NCBI RefSeq assembly: GCF_002024165.1
Contig: NZ_MWQN01000001.1
Location: 1,302,001-1,366,000 of the forward strand
DNA: 64,000 nucleotides
DNA from: Embleya scabrispora
GTDB taxonomy: Bacteria > Actinomycetota > Actinomycetes > Streptomycetales > Streptomycetaceae
Reading direction: 5' to 3'
Made by a program: the position numbers and the translations under genes. Shown here in pieces: positions 41,209 through 49,867 of this stretch. Numbering within the stretch: position 1 is the first letter of the stretch; each line of letters opens with the position of its first letter. The notes under the pieces are model-generated. The model saw nothing but the letters and a program-made list of their open reading frames with translations, searched no databases and was not told the DNA's origin.

Positions 41209-41670
41209 TCAGTCCTGGCCGCCCTCGCCGACCCGCTCCACCTCGGTGTCCTCCGGCCGGATCGGGCGGCCGTCCGCCGCACGCACCTCCAGGGTGCGCA
41301 GCGGGCGGCCGTCGCGTCGGTCCAGGAGCCTGGACATCGGCTCGCCGGGCCCGAACCAGTGCGTCTCGCCCCACTGCCGCAGTGCGACGACCACGGGGAA
41401 GAGGTCGCGCCCCTTCGCGGTCAGTACGTATTCGCGGTAGGCGCTGCCGTCCGACGCGGGTACCGTCTCCAGGATCCCGCCCGCCACCAGGGCCCGCAGT
41501 CGGGCGGTCAGGATGTTCTTGGCCACTCCGAGACTGCGCTGGAACTCGCCGAACCGGCGGCTCCCGTCGAACGCGTCGCGCACGATCAGCAGCGACCACC
41601 AGTCGCCGATCGCGTCCACCGATCGCGCCACCGGACAACTGTCCTCGTCCAACCGCGTGCGCTGCACCAT
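41209..41670 (-). CDS. HxlR-family transcriptional regulator
   Basis: A 153-residue winged-helix regulator. The typical HxlR start DEDSCPVARSVDAIGDWWSLLIVRDAFDGSRRFGEFQRSLG (residues 8-48) is followed by NILTARLRALVAGGILE and YVLTAKGRDLFPVVVALRQWG. It is divergent from an MFS gene; an inverted repeat GGTTGCAA/TTGCAACC spans the gap. ATG 41670 follows GAGAGGAC. It probably represses the exporter and responds to electrophiles or ligand, as reported for the family. Confidence 0.92.
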   Translation of the reverse strand: MVQRTRLDEDSCPVARSVDAIGDWWSLLIVRDAFDGSRRFGEFQRSLGVAKNILTARLRALVAGGILETVPASDGSAYREYVLTAKGRDLFPVVVALRQWGETHWFGPGEPMSRLLDRRDGRPLRTLEVRAADGRPIRPEDTEVERVGEGGQD

Positions 41671-41695
41671 GGCCCGTCCTCTCGCTCACCCCACC

Positions 41696-41749
41696 GGTTG
41701 CAACATGCTACCAACATTGCCTATGGTCACCTGGTGGCAACTTGCAACC
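41696..41749. promoter_or_regulatory. HxlR operator region and leaderless MFS promoter
   Basis: GGTTGCAA (41696-41703) and TTGCAACC (41742-41749) form a wide inverted repeat. Within it TTGCAA (41698-41703)-N18-TATGGT (41722-41727) makes a promoter whose -10 ends 6 nt before the GTG at 41734, implying leaderless transcription. The right arm lies inside the first codons of the MFS gene. Confidence 0.55.
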
Positions 41750-42930
41750 GGATATCCCGCGCCCTCACCCTGCTCTTCGCGATCGCCGCCGGCGTCGCGG
41801 TCGCCAACGTCTACCTCGCCCAGCCGCTCCTGGTGACCATGGGCCACGACCTCGGCCTCGCCCCCGGCACGGTCGGCGTCGTGGTCACCCTCACCCAGGT
41901 CGGCTACGGGTTCGGCCTGTTCCTGCTCGTCCCACTGGGCGACCTGATCGACCGCCGCCGCCTGATCGTGGGTCAATTCGCCCTGCTCGCCATCGCGTTG
42001 GTCGCCGTCGGTACGGCCCGGGGGGCCGCCCCGCTGTTCCTGGCGATGATCGCGGTCGGCCTGCTCGCCGTGGTCACCCAGGCGGTGGTCGCCTACGCGG
42101 CCTCGCTCGCCGCCCCCGCCGAACGAGGTCGCGTGGTCGGCGCGGTCACCAGCGGCGTGGTCATCGGCATCCTGCTCGCCCGTACGGTCTCGGGCGTGCT
42201 GGCCGACCTCGCGGGCTGGCGCGCGGTGTACCTGTGCTCGGCCGCGTCGACCCTGGTCCTGGCAACGGCGCTGTACCGCGTACTCCCCAGGCGGCGCGCC
42301 GCAGCTGCGCCGCTGTCGTACCGCGATCTGCTCGGCTCGACCGTGCGGCTGTTCGTCGAGGAGCCGGTCCTTCGCGTCCGGGCCGGCTTCGCCCTGCTGG
42401 CCTTCGCCGCGTTCAGCACCCTGTGGAGCAGCATCGCACTGCCCTTGAGCGAACCTCCACTGTCCCTGTCGCACACCGCGATCGGCGCCTTCGGCCTGGC
42501 CGGCGCGGCCGGCGCGCTGGGCGCGATCCCGGCCGGGCGGCTGGGCGACCTCGGCCACGCACACCGGGTCACCGGCACCGCACTGGTGTTGCTGACCGTG
42601 TCCTGGCTGCCACTCGCGTTCACCCGCCAGTCGTTGTGGGCCCTGGTGGTGGGCACGATCGTGCTCGACCTCGCCGTCCAGGCGGTACACGTCACCAATC
42701 AGAGCCTGATCTACCCGCTGCGTCCGGACGCCGGCAGTCGGTTGATCGGCGGCTACATGATCTTCTACTCGATCGGCAGCGCGGGCGGCGCGATCGCCTC
42801 GACCACGCTGTACGCGGCGGCGGGCTGGACCGCCGTGTGCCTGCTCGGCGCGGGCTTCGGCGCACTCGCGCTGTTGCTGTGGGCAGTGGACCCGACGCGA
42901 CGCGGTCGGCCCGCGCCGGTCGCGGCGTGA
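41734..42930 (+). CDS. MFS transporter (12 TM)
   Basis: A 398-residue transporter: VANVYLAQPLLVTMGHDLGL in TM1, LVPLGDLIDRRRLIVGQ as motif A, SLAAPAERGRVVGAVTSGVVIGILLARTVSGVLADLAGWRAVY as the TM4-5 region, and a second half starting near residue 205. Twelve hydrophobic segments. The pattern is close to DHA1-type sugar/drug efflux proteins. GTG 41734 is chosen over internal starts because it fits the promoter geometry. Likely under control of the divergent HxlR. A strong terminator follows. Confidence 0.9.
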   Translation: MATCNRISRALTLLFAIAAGVAVANVYLAQPLLVTMGHDLGLAPGTVGVVVTLTQVGYGFGLFLLVPLGDLIDRRRLIVGQFALLAIALVAVGTARGAAPLFLAMIAVGLLAVVTQAVVAYAASLAAPAERGRVVGAVTSGVVIGILLARTVSGVLADLAGWRAVYLCSAASTLVLATALYRVLPRRRAAAAPLSYRDLLGSTVRLFVEEPVLRVRAGFALLAFAAFSTLWSSIALPLSEPPLSLSHTAIGAFGLAGAAGALGAIPAGRLGDLGHAHRVTGTALVLLTVSWLPLAFTRQSLWALVVGTIVLDLAVQAVHVTNQSLIYPLRPDAGSRLIGGYMIFYSIGSAGGAIASTTLYAAAGWTAVCLLGAGFGALALLLWAVDPTRRGRPAPVAA

Positions 42931-42975
42931 GCCGCCTCGCGTCGCGCCGACGGTTTCCGTGGCAGTTGAACCCGT

Positions 42976-43015
42976 GCCCGGCCGGCGGGCCCCGGGTGGG
43001 ACCCGCCGGCCGGGC
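42976..43015. terminator. bidirectional terminator between MFS and FAH-family genes
   Basis: GCCCGGCCGGCGGG (42976-42989) pairs perfectly with CCCGCCGGCCGGGC (43002-43015), 14 bp, loop 12 nt, between convergent genes. Confidence 0.75.
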
Positions 43016-43024
43016 GTCGCCGGC

Positions 43025-43999
43025 TCACGCGTCGAAGGAGTCCCTGCGGGTGCGCGGGCGCTTGCGGGCCGCCGGGATGGGCTGCGGCGCCGCGCCCTCG
43101 ACCACCGTGTTGGCCACCGTACCGATGCCCTCGACCGTCAGCGAGACCGTGTCGCCGGCGCGCAGCGACGGCAACTCGCTTCCCCGGCCCCACAGTTCGC
43201 CCAGGCAACCGCCGTTGCCGCAGGTGCCGGTGCCGAGCACGTCGCCGGGCCGGATCCAGGTGCCGCGCGAGGCGTAGGCGACCAGTTCGGCGGGCGGCCA
43301 GCCCATGTTGACCAGCGAGTCCCGACCGATCTCGACGCCGTTGACCGAGGCGCGCATGGCCAGGTCCAGGAAGCCGTCCGCGTCCCGGAACTCCTCGAAC
43401 TCGTCCGCCGTCACCAGCCACGGACCGAGCGTGGTCGCGGTGTCCTTGCCCTTGCACGGGCCGAGGCCGACCCGCATCTCGCGGGACTGGAGGTCACGGG
43501 CCGACCAGTCGTTGAAGATGGTGTAGCCGATGATGTGTTCGGCCGCCTGATCCACCGTCAGGTCCCGGCCCGCCCTGCCGATCACGATGCCGACCTCCAG
43601 TTCGAAGTCGAGCACGGCCGACCCCGGCGGCATCGGGACCGGGTCGTTCGGGCCGATGATCGCGTACGGGTTGGTGAAGTAGAAGGTGGGCAACTCGTAC
43701 CACTCCGGGACCACGACCGCGCCCGGGCCCTGCACGGTGATCATGGCCCCTTCGACGTGTTCCTCGAACGCCACGAAGTCGCGGACCGTGGGCGGCTGGA
43801 GCGGCGGCAGCAGGCGCACGTCGGCGAGCGCGACCGAGGGGCCGGCCAATGCCTGCTCGCCCGCCGCGCGCAGGGCCTCGGCACCACGTTCGATCAGACC
43901 GAGCAGGGTCTCGCCGGCCGGCAGCGGATGTACCGCGTCCTCACCCGGCACCACTCCGGAGTGGATCGAGCCATTCAGGTCGAAGGTCGCGAACTTCAC
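43025..43999 (-). CDS. fumarylacetoacetate hydrolase family protein
   Basis: A 324-residue FAH-fold hydrolase: VRDFVAFEEHVEGAM near residue 72, metal ligands in LDFELEVGIVIGRAG near 130, YTIFNDWSARDLQSREM near 160, GPCKGKDTATTLGPWLVT, and the ending GTGTCGNGGCLGELWGRGS near 255. It cleaves or decarboxylates a beta-diketone-type acid in aromatic catabolism. GTG 43999 follows AAGGAGCACCAATC. Just downstream of the CoA-transferase genes on the same strand (111-nt gap), supporting a catabolic role. Confidence 0.92.
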   Translation of the reverse strand: MKFATFDLNGSIHSGVVPGEDAVHPLPAGETLLGLIERGAEALRAAGEQALAGPSVALADVRLLPPLQPPTVRDFVAFEEHVEGAMITVQGPGAVVVPEWYELPTFYFTNPYAIIGPNDPVPMPPGSAVLDFELEVGIVIGRAGRDLTVDQAAEHIIGYTIFNDWSARDLQSREMRVGLGPCKGKDTATTLGPWLVTADEFEEFRDADGFLDLAMRASVNGVEIGRDSLVNMGWPPAELVAYASRGTWIRPGDVLGTGTCGNGGCLGELWGRGSELPSLRAGDTVSLTVEGIGTVANTVVEGAAPQPIPAARKRPRTRRDSFDA

Positions 44000-44110
44000 G
44001 ATTGGTGCTCCTTGTTCCGGTACGTGCCGAGGACCGGCGACGATGCGTCGGTATCGCTAAATGATCACATCGGCGCCGGTCGATCTCCGCCCCGACCTCG
44101 GCGGACGGCG

Positions 44111-44740
44111 TCAGGTCAGCAGCCGCGCACCGGTCTTCGCGCGCACCTCGTCCTCGGTCACCCCGGGGGCGGTCTCGACCAGGAGCAGGCCGCGATCGGT
44201 CACGTCGAGCACCGCGAGGTCGGTGATGATCCGCCGCACGCAACGTTTCCCGGTGAGCGGCAGGGAGCACTCGTCGACGATCTTGTGCTGGCCCTTCCTG
44301 GTCACGTGCTCCATCAGCACGATCACCCGGCGGGCGCCGTGCACGAGGTCCATCGCACCGCCCATGCCCTTGATCATGCTGCCGGGGACGGTCCAGTTCG
44401 CCAGGTCGCCGGCCACGCTGACCTGCATCGCGCCCAGGATCGCGGTGTCGATGTGGCCGCCTCGGATCATCCCGAAGGAGAGTGCCGAGTCGAAGTAGGA
44501 GGCGCCGGGCAGGACCGTGACGGTCTCCTTGCCGGCGTTGATCAGGTCCGGGTCGACCGCGTCCTCCGTCGGATACGGCCCCACGCCGAGCAGCCCGTTC
44601 TCCGAGTGCAGCACGACGTGTACGCCGGCCGGGATGTGGTTGGGCACGAGGGTGGGCAGGCCGATCCCGAGGTTGACGTAGGAGCCGTCGATCAGCTCTG
44701 CCGCCGCCCGCGCGGCCATCTCGTCCCTGGTCAGGGCCAT
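44111..44740 (-). CDS. 3-oxoacid CoA-transferase subunit B
   Basis: A 209-residue type I CoA-transferase beta subunit: [19 protein letters not shown] near residue 22 and the catalytic Glu in [14 protein letters not shown] near 47; [25 protein letters not shown] near 110 is also typical. It moves CoA between succinyl-CoA and a 3-oxoacid (acetoacetate or 3-oxoadipate). ATG 44740 overlaps the subunit A stop, TGATG. With no other ring-fission genes here the substrate is open. Confidence 0.94.
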   Translation of the reverse strand: MALTRDEMAARAAAELIDGSYVNLGIGLPTLVPNHIPAGVHVVLHSENGLLGVGPYPTEDAVDPDLINAGKETVTVLPGASYFDSALSFGMIRGGHIDTAILGAMQVSVAGDLANWTVPGSMIKGMGGAMDLVHGARRVIVLMEHVTRKGQHKIVDECSLPLTGKRCVRRIITDLAVLDVTDRGLLLVETAPGVTEDEVRAKTGARLLT

Positions 44741-45525
44741 CAGTCGCGCACCGTTCCGCGCACCGCCGGGGCGCCGTTCGTGGTCTTCTTCTCGATCGGC
44801 TTGTCGGCGACCTGGGCCGGGGTCAGCGCCACCACGCGCTGGACGAACACCCCGGGCAGGTGGACCGCGTCGGGATCGAGCTCGCCCGGCTCGACCAGTT
44901 CCTCGACCTCGGCGATGGTGATCCGACCGGCCATCGCCGCGAGCGGGTTGAAGTTGCGCGCCGACTTGTCGAACACCAGGTTGCCGTGCCGGTCGCCGCG
45001 GGCCGCCCGGACCAGGGCGAAGTCGGTGGTGATCGCCTCCTCCAGGACGTACTCGACGCCGTCGAAGACGCGGACCTCCTTGCGCGGTGAGGCCACCAGC
45101 ACGTTGCCCGCCGCGTCGTAGCGCCATGGCAGTCCACCCTCGGCCACCTGCGTCCCGACCCCGGCCGGCGTGTAGAACGCCGGAATCCCACAACCACCGG
45201 CCCGCAACCGCTCGGCCAGCGTGCCCTGTGGGGTCAGTTCCAGTTCCAGTTCCCCGGAGAGGTACTGCCGAGCGAACTCCTTGTTCTCCCCCACGTAGCT
45301 CCCGGTCGCCCGGGCGATCCTCCCGGCATGCAACAGGATGCCGAGCCCCCACCGATCGACCCCGCAGTTGTTCGAGACCACCCTCAGCCCGGCGGCCCCC
45401 TGCGCATGCAGGGCGCCAATCAACACCGAAGGAATCCCACAGAGCCCAAACCCCCCAACGGCGACCGAGGCCCCATCCCCCACATCCGAAACCGCGTCAG
45501 CAGCCGCCCCGACCACCTTGTCCAC
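44740..45525 (-). CDS. 3-oxoacid CoA-transferase subunit A
   Basis: A 261-residue alpha subunit: [22 protein letters not shown] near residue 20, [16 protein letters not shown] near 50, [36 protein letters not shown] near 80, and [13 protein letters not shown] near 118. GTG 45525 is preferred over GTG 45540 because GGAGACGG sits directly before it; either may serve. Forms the alpha2beta2 transferase with the next gene. Upstream lies a tandem repeat array, so the promoter is unclear. Confidence 0.93.
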   Translation of the reverse strand: MDKVVGAAADAVSDVGDGASVAVGGFGLCGIPSVLIGALHAQGAAGLRVVSNNCGVDRWGLGILLHAGRIARATGSYVGENKEFARQYLSGELELELTPQGTLAERLRAGGCGIPAFYTPAGVGTQVAEGGLPWRYDAAGNVLVASPRKEVRVFDGVEYVLEEAITTDFALVRAARGDRHGNLVFDKSARNFNPLAAMAGRITIAEVEELVEPGELDPDAVHLPGVFVQRVVALTPAQVADKPIEKKTTNGAPAVRGTVRD

Positions 45526-46016
45526 ACCGTCTCCATTCACCGACCCGCCCCTGGACGCTAACCCCGGACCCCCCAGCCCCCCGCAGCCCCCTTCCACTCA
45601 CCGGAAGCCGGGCCCAAAGGCAGACAGCGTCCGACCGGGCCAAAACCGGCGTTCGAGGCCACCCGGCCGGCGCTAAGGAAGCCGGCGTCCGAACAGACCC
45701 GCCGAAGCCACACACAACAACACCGACCGGGCCAAAACCCCAGCCCGGCCGGCGTTTGAGGCCACCCGGCCGAAGGCCGGAACGGACCCGCCGAAGCCCC
45801 ACACAACAACACCGACCGGGCCAAAACCCCAGCCCGGCCGGCGTTTGAGGCCACCCGGCCGAAGGCCGGAACGGACCCGCCGAAGCCGCACACAACAACA
45901 CCGACCGGGCCAAAATCCCAGCCCGGCCGGCGTTTGAGGCCACTCGGCCGAAGGCCGGACGGATCAGCCCGGCCGGCGCGTGAGGCCGGCCAGGCCGCCA
46001 GGCCGGCCGACCACAC
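45526..46016. repeat. 89-bp tandem repeat array
   Basis: A unit containing GGCGTTTGAGGCCACCCGGCC and CACAACAACACCGACCGGGCC recurs with equivalent points at 45751, 45840 and 45929 (period 89 bp) and a diverged copy from about 45650. It resembles the 124-bp array at 26.0-26.5 kb in its CCGGCG-TTGAGG core. Frames through it are repeat artefacts; no gene. Confidence 0.85.
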
Positions 46017-46952
46017 CTACGCGTAGCACGAGAGCGGCTTGCCCCCGTTGAACGTCACCATGTCCCCGAGCGCGGCGTAGATGTCGATCGCCCCCGCCCG
46101 CTCCACCCCACCCAACTCCGCATAGGCACGGTGCAGGTTGCCCACGATCCGCTCCGAGTCGGACAGCGCCGCGTACTCGCCCAGATCCGTCTCCCGCGCC
46201 ACGCTCAACGGGTCCAGACCCGCCTCGAGACCCTTGCGCGCGGTCTCCAGCACGAACTCGGTGTATCCGATGGCGTAGTCGATCTGGTCCGGACCGCACA
46301 CCTCGCCGTGCCCGGGAACCAGCGTCGCCGCGCCCAACTCCTTTACCTTCTCCAGCACTTCGAGGTAGCCGGCGGGCGAACCCATCAGCAGGAACGGGGT
46401 GCCGCCGTTGAAGATCAGGTCGCCCGTGTACAGGACACTCTGCTCCTCCAGCCACACCACCGAGTCGTTCGAGGTGTGCGCGGCACCGAAGTGCCGGACC
46501 TGGGCCCGCAGATCGCCCGCGTACACGGTGACGCCCTCGGTGAAGGTGAGGAACGGCGGTACCGCCCGCACGCCGCCCCAGCCGACACCCGGCCAGATCG
46601 ACTCGACCTCCATGATCCCGAGGTTCAGTATCTCGGTCCGGGTCTTCTCGTGCGCGACGATCGTGGCCGTCTCGAACAGGTAGTTCCCGTTCGTGTGGTC
46701 CCCGTGGTGGTGCGTGTTGATCAGCGTGCGCACCGGTGCGTCGGTGTGCTTGGCGATCGTCTCCTGGAAGGTCCGGGTGCGGGCCTCGGTGGCGCAGCCG
46801 TCGATCGCGACGACGCCCTCCGGACCGACCAGGAACCCGGTGTTGTTGATCCACCAGGTGCCGTCCGGCTGGATGTACGCGTACGCTCCGTCGGCCACCT
46901 CCTGGACGCGAGGCGGATCCATCCGGCCGTGATCGTGCTGCGACGTGCTCAT
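46017..46952 (-). CDS. metallo-beta-lactamase-fold hydrolase
   Basis: A 311-residue MBL-fold protein with the metal motif THHHGDHTNGN near residues 78-88, GHG (VPGHGEV) near 200, and AAHTSNDSVVWLEEQSVLYTGDLIFNGGTP near 150-170. Substrate classes include lactones, thioesters and sulfates. ATG 46952 follows GGGAGTATCG. A TetR-like palindrome sits about 67 nt upstream, abutting the predicted -35. C-terminal part VERAGAIDIYAALGDMV is alpha-helical. Confidence 0.92.
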   Translation of the reverse strand: MSTSQHDHGRMDPPRVQEVADGAYAYIQPDGTWWINNTGFLVGPEGVVAIDGCATEARTRTFQETIAKHTDAPVRTLINTHHHGDHTNGNYLFETATIVAHEKTRTEILNLGIMEVESIWPGVGWGGVRAVPPFLTFTEGVTVYAGDLRAQVRHFGAAHTSNDSVVWLEEQSVLYTGDLIFNGGTPFLLMGSPAGYLEVLEKVKELGAATLVPGHGEVCGPDQIDYAIGYTEFVLETARKGLEAGLDPLSVARETDLGEYAALSDSERIVGNLHRAYAELGGVERAGAIDIYAALGDMVTFNGGKPLSCYA

Positions 46953-47018
46953 CGATACTCCCGATCGACTGGGGGTGTGCGTTGACGTGCTTACACCGCC
47001 GACCGCCCTCCGCGCAGC

Positions 47019-47033
47019 CTGACGTACCGTCAG
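47019..47033. promoter_or_regulatory. TetR-like palindrome upstream of the MBL-fold gene
   Basis: CTGACGTACCGTCAG differs at one position from the perfect site at 32024-32038. It lies 67-81 nt before the ATG, directly upstream of a TGTAAG -10-like hexamer region (46990-46995). Confidence 0.55.
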
Positions 47034-47091
47034 TTGCCGCGTCCGGGAGGGCTTGTCCCGGGATGTCCCGGGCCCGATCGGCGATGTGCGG

Positions 47092-47631
47092 TCAGTCGAC
47101 CACGCGTCCGGTGAACGCGGCGAGCCGGTCCGCCGCCGGCGCGTCCGGGGCGACCGGCTGCACGGGGCCGAACGCGCGGCCCTCGCCGCGCGCGGCATCC
47201 GGAAGGGTTTGCCGCATACGCTCGAGCAGTTCCTCGGCGAGTTCGGGGTCCAGGTCGCTCGACCGGCCCAGCGCCCGGGCCAGGTCCCACGCGTGCACGA
47301 AGATGTCGCCGGTGGCCAGGCCGAGCAGGAAGCCGCCGGTCCGCTCGCCGAACGGGGTCTTGATGGCGGCGGCGATCCGCTCCGGGGTGAAGGTCGCGAC
47401 CATCGTCTCGACCGCCGCCTCGAAGTCCTCGCGGGGGTCCTCCGAAAGAGGCTCGCTGGGCCCGGTCAACGCCGACGCCAGGCCGCGCTGCGCGCCGGTC
47501 GTGTGCGCCAACAGGGCTCGGACGTCCCATTCGGAACACGGACAGGGCAGTGTCAACTCCGCGTCGCCGACCTCGGCCAGCAGCGGGCGGAAGCTCTCGA
47601 CGGCGCGCCGGTACTGGGTGATCTGGTCCAC
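47092..47631 (-). CDS. TIGR03086-like maleylpyruvate isomerase/DinB-superfamily protein
   Basis: A 179-residue helical protein: CSEWDVRALLAHTTGAQRGLASAL near residue 35 with the conserved W and His, FLLGLATGDIFVHAWDLARALGR near 105 with the second His, and a C-terminal FGPVQPVAPDAPAADRLAAFTGRV ending typical of TIGR03086. A metal-binding, mycothiol-linked role is inferred from the family. GTG 47631 follows GAGGAGCC. Divergent from the FrnE/DsbA gene with a 290-bp gap. Confidence 0.85.
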   Translation of the reverse strand: MDQITQYRRAVESFRPLLAEVGDAELTLPCPCSEWDVRALLAHTTGAQRGLASALTGPSEPLSEDPREDFEAAVETMVATFTPERIAAAIKTPFGERTGGFLLGLATGDIFVHAWDLARALGRSSDLDPELAEELLERMRQTLPDAARGEGRAFGPVQPVAPDAPAADRLAAFTGRVVD

Positions 47632-47921
47632 GAAGGCTCCTCGGGGGGTGACGCCGCGACCACGCGGCGTGATGTCCGGGTGACGGGAGACGAGCAGCGG
47701 ACAGGCTACGCCCAGGCCCCGAAGCCGCGATACGTCGCGGTTGGGGAATGATGACGCCTGCACGAATGTTTTGCCTCGGGTGTCTCCGGCACCGTGATCG
47801 CCGGTACACCCGACCCGCGCCCGTCCCGTACAGCGCCCGAACTTCCCGCGTCCCGGCGCGCCGTCGCGGCCCGACGCCGCGCGCCGACCCCGGGCCCCCG
47901 ATCCGGAAGGCTGGAGAGCAA

Positions 47922-48632
47922 GTGAAGGTCGAGATCTACAGCGATATCGCGTGCCCGTGGTGCTACGTCGGCAAGCGGCGCTTCGAGCGCGCGTTGGCCG
48001 TGTTCCCCGGCGGCGAGGACGTCGAGGTCACGTACCGCCCGTACGAACTGGACCCGAGCACACCCGCGGAGCCGGCCCCGCTGCGCGAGCGGCTGGCGGA
48101 GAAGTTCGGCGCAGACAACCTGGACGCGATGAACGCCCGGCTCGCCGAGATCGGCGAGGACGCGGGCATCACCTTCGACTTCGCCAACGCGCTGGCCGTG
48201 AACACGCTGACCGCACACCGGGTGTTGCGACTCGCGCTGACCGAGTACGGCCCGGCGGCTCAGGCCGCGCTCAAGGACCGGTTGCTCGCCGCGTACTTCA
48301 CCGAGGGCGAGAACGTCGCCGACCATGCCCGCCTGACCGAGTTCGCGGTCGAGGCCGGCCTGGATCGACATCGTGTGGTCGCCTACCTGGCCTCCGACGA
48401 GGGCGTCGCCGAGGTGCGGCGGGAGATCGACGAGGCGCGGGAGATGGGTGTCACGGCGGTGCCGACGTTCGTCTTCGAGGGCACGTGGGCGGTCCAGGGC
48501 GCGGAGGAGTCCACCACCTTCCTCCGGGTGCTCAAGCAGGTGCGGGAGGGGATACGCGAGCGCGACGGCTCGTCGTCCGCCCCGGAGCCGGCCGCGGGCG
48601 ACGCGTGCGCCGACGGCTCCTGCGCGGTGTGA
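47922..48632 (+). CDS. DsbA-family/FrnE-like oxidoreductase
   Basis: A 236-residue thioredoxin-fold protein without signal peptide. The active-site CPWC is at residues 11-14, and cis-Pro loop GVTAVPTFVFEGTWAVQGAEE near 180-200. This matches FrnE, a cytoplasmic DsbA-like oxidoreductase. The C-terminus has two more Cys (ACADGSCAV). GTG 47922 follows GGAGAGCAA. The downstream MFS gene starts at GTG overlapping this gene's stop (GTGA), so the two are co-translated. Confidence 0.92.
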   Translation: MKVEIYSDIACPWCYVGKRRFERALAVFPGGEDVEVTYRPYELDPSTPAEPAPLRERLAEKFGADNLDAMNARLAEIGEDAGITFDFANALAVNTLTAHRVLRLALTEYGPAAQAALKDRLLAAYFTEGENVADHARLTEFAVEAGLDRHRVVAYLASDEGVAEVRREIDEAREMGVTAVPTFVFEGTWAVQGAEESTTFLRVLKQVREGIRERDGSSSAPEPAAGDACADGSCAV

Positions 48633-49867
48633 GCGCCCTGGGGGAACGGGCCGAGACACCGTCCGTCGCGCGGCTGCGTCGCGCGCGGTTCGCGGCGCTG
48701 TTCGTCTTCTTCGCGTTCAGTGCCGCGGTGGCCGACTTCCTGGCCCGGATCCCCCAGTTCAAGGAGGATCTGGACCTGGACGACGCCCAGTTGGGCCTGG
48801 CCCTGCTCGGCTCGCCGGTGGGCGCGCTGGTGGCGGTGCAACTCGCGGGCACCGCCGCCGGGCGTTGGGGCAGCAGACGCGTCGCCCGGGTGTCGGTGAT
48901 CGGCGGCTGCCTGTCCCTGCTGCTGCCGGCGTTCGCGTGGGACCTGCCCTCGCTCGCGGTCGGCCTGCTGGTCCTGGGTGGCCTGATGGGCTTCACCGAC
49001 GTCGCGGCCAACGCCCAGGGGGTGGCGATCGAACAGCAGTTGCGCCGCCCGATCATGAACAGCCTGCACGGCGGCTACAGCCTGGGCGGTCTGTTCGGGG
49101 CCCTGATCGGCTCCGGCGCCGCGGCGCTCGGCATCACTCCGAGGGTGCACCTGTCGATCATGGCCGGCGTGCTCGCGGTCGCGGTCTGGGTCGGGTCGCG
49201 GGCGCTGCTCGGTCCCGCGGACGACCCCCATGTCCGCGCGCCGGAGACCGTACCCGCGCCGGACACGAGCACCGACGCGGACCGCGCGCCCGCCCCGGCC
49301 GAAGGCGGCCTGGGCCGACTGCTCGCGGGCTATCGCGCGGTCGTCCTGCTCGCCCTGATCGGCCTGTGCTCCTTCGTCGGCGAGGGCGCGGTCGCCGACT
49401 GGAGCGGGGTACACCTGCGCGAAACGCTGGACAGTTCGGCGGGCGTCGCCGGTCTCGGTTTCGCGGGCATGTCGGTGGCCATGGCGGCCGGCCGCTTCGC
49501 GGGCGACCACGTGGTGGAACGCTTCGGCCCGGTGCGCGTGTTGCGCGTGGGTGCGCTGATCGCCGCGCTGGGCATGACGATCGCGCTGGTCACCCCCTGG
49601 CCGGCGGTATCGGTACTCGGCTTCACCCTGTTCGGCATCGGCGTGGCCCCGGTCGCCCCGGTGACGTTCAGCGCGGCCGGCAACACCCCCGGGGTTCCGG
49701 CGGCATGGGCCATCTCCCGGGTGACCGGCATCGCGTACATCGGCCTGCTGGCCGGCCCTCCGGTGATCGGCTTCATCGCCCACCACACCAGCCTGACCAC
49801 GGCCCTGGCCATCCCGGCGGTACTCGTGGCCGTCATCGCCCTCACCGCGGGAGCGGTCCGCCGCTAG
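48629..49867 (+). CDS. MFS transporter (12 TM), fused-spacing partner of FrnE-like gene
   Basis: A 412-residue transporter: LFVFFAFSAAVADFLARIPQFKEDLDLDDAQLGLAL in TM1, TAAGRWGSRRVARVSV as motif A, GLMGFTDVAANAQGVAIEQ near residue 115 as in the FucP/BceA-like MFS group, and MNSLHGGYSLGGLFGALIG near 135. A hydrophilic central loop (200-235) separates two six-helix halves. Starts at GTG overlapping the FrnE-like stop. Substrate unknown. An inverted repeat follows the stop. Confidence 0.88.
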   Translation: MSALGERAETPSVARLRRARFAALFVFFAFSAAVADFLARIPQFKEDLDLDDAQLGLALLGSPVGALVAVQLAGTAAGRWGSRRVARVSVIGGCLSLLLPAFAWDLPSLAVGLLVLGGLMGFTDVAANAQGVAIEQQLRRPIMNSLHGGYSLGGLFGALIGSGAAALGITPRVHLSIMAGVLAVAVWVGSRALLGPADDPHVRAPETVPAPDTSTDADRAPAPAEGGLGRLLAGYRAVVLLALIGLCSFVGEGAVADWSGVHLRETLDSSAGVAGLGFAGMSVAMAAGRFAGDHVVERFGPVRVLRVGALIAALGMTIALVTPWPAVSVLGFTLFGIGVAPVAPVTFSAAGNTPGVPAAWAISRVTGIAYIGLLAGPPVIGFIAHHTSLTTALAIPAVLVAVIALTAGAVRR

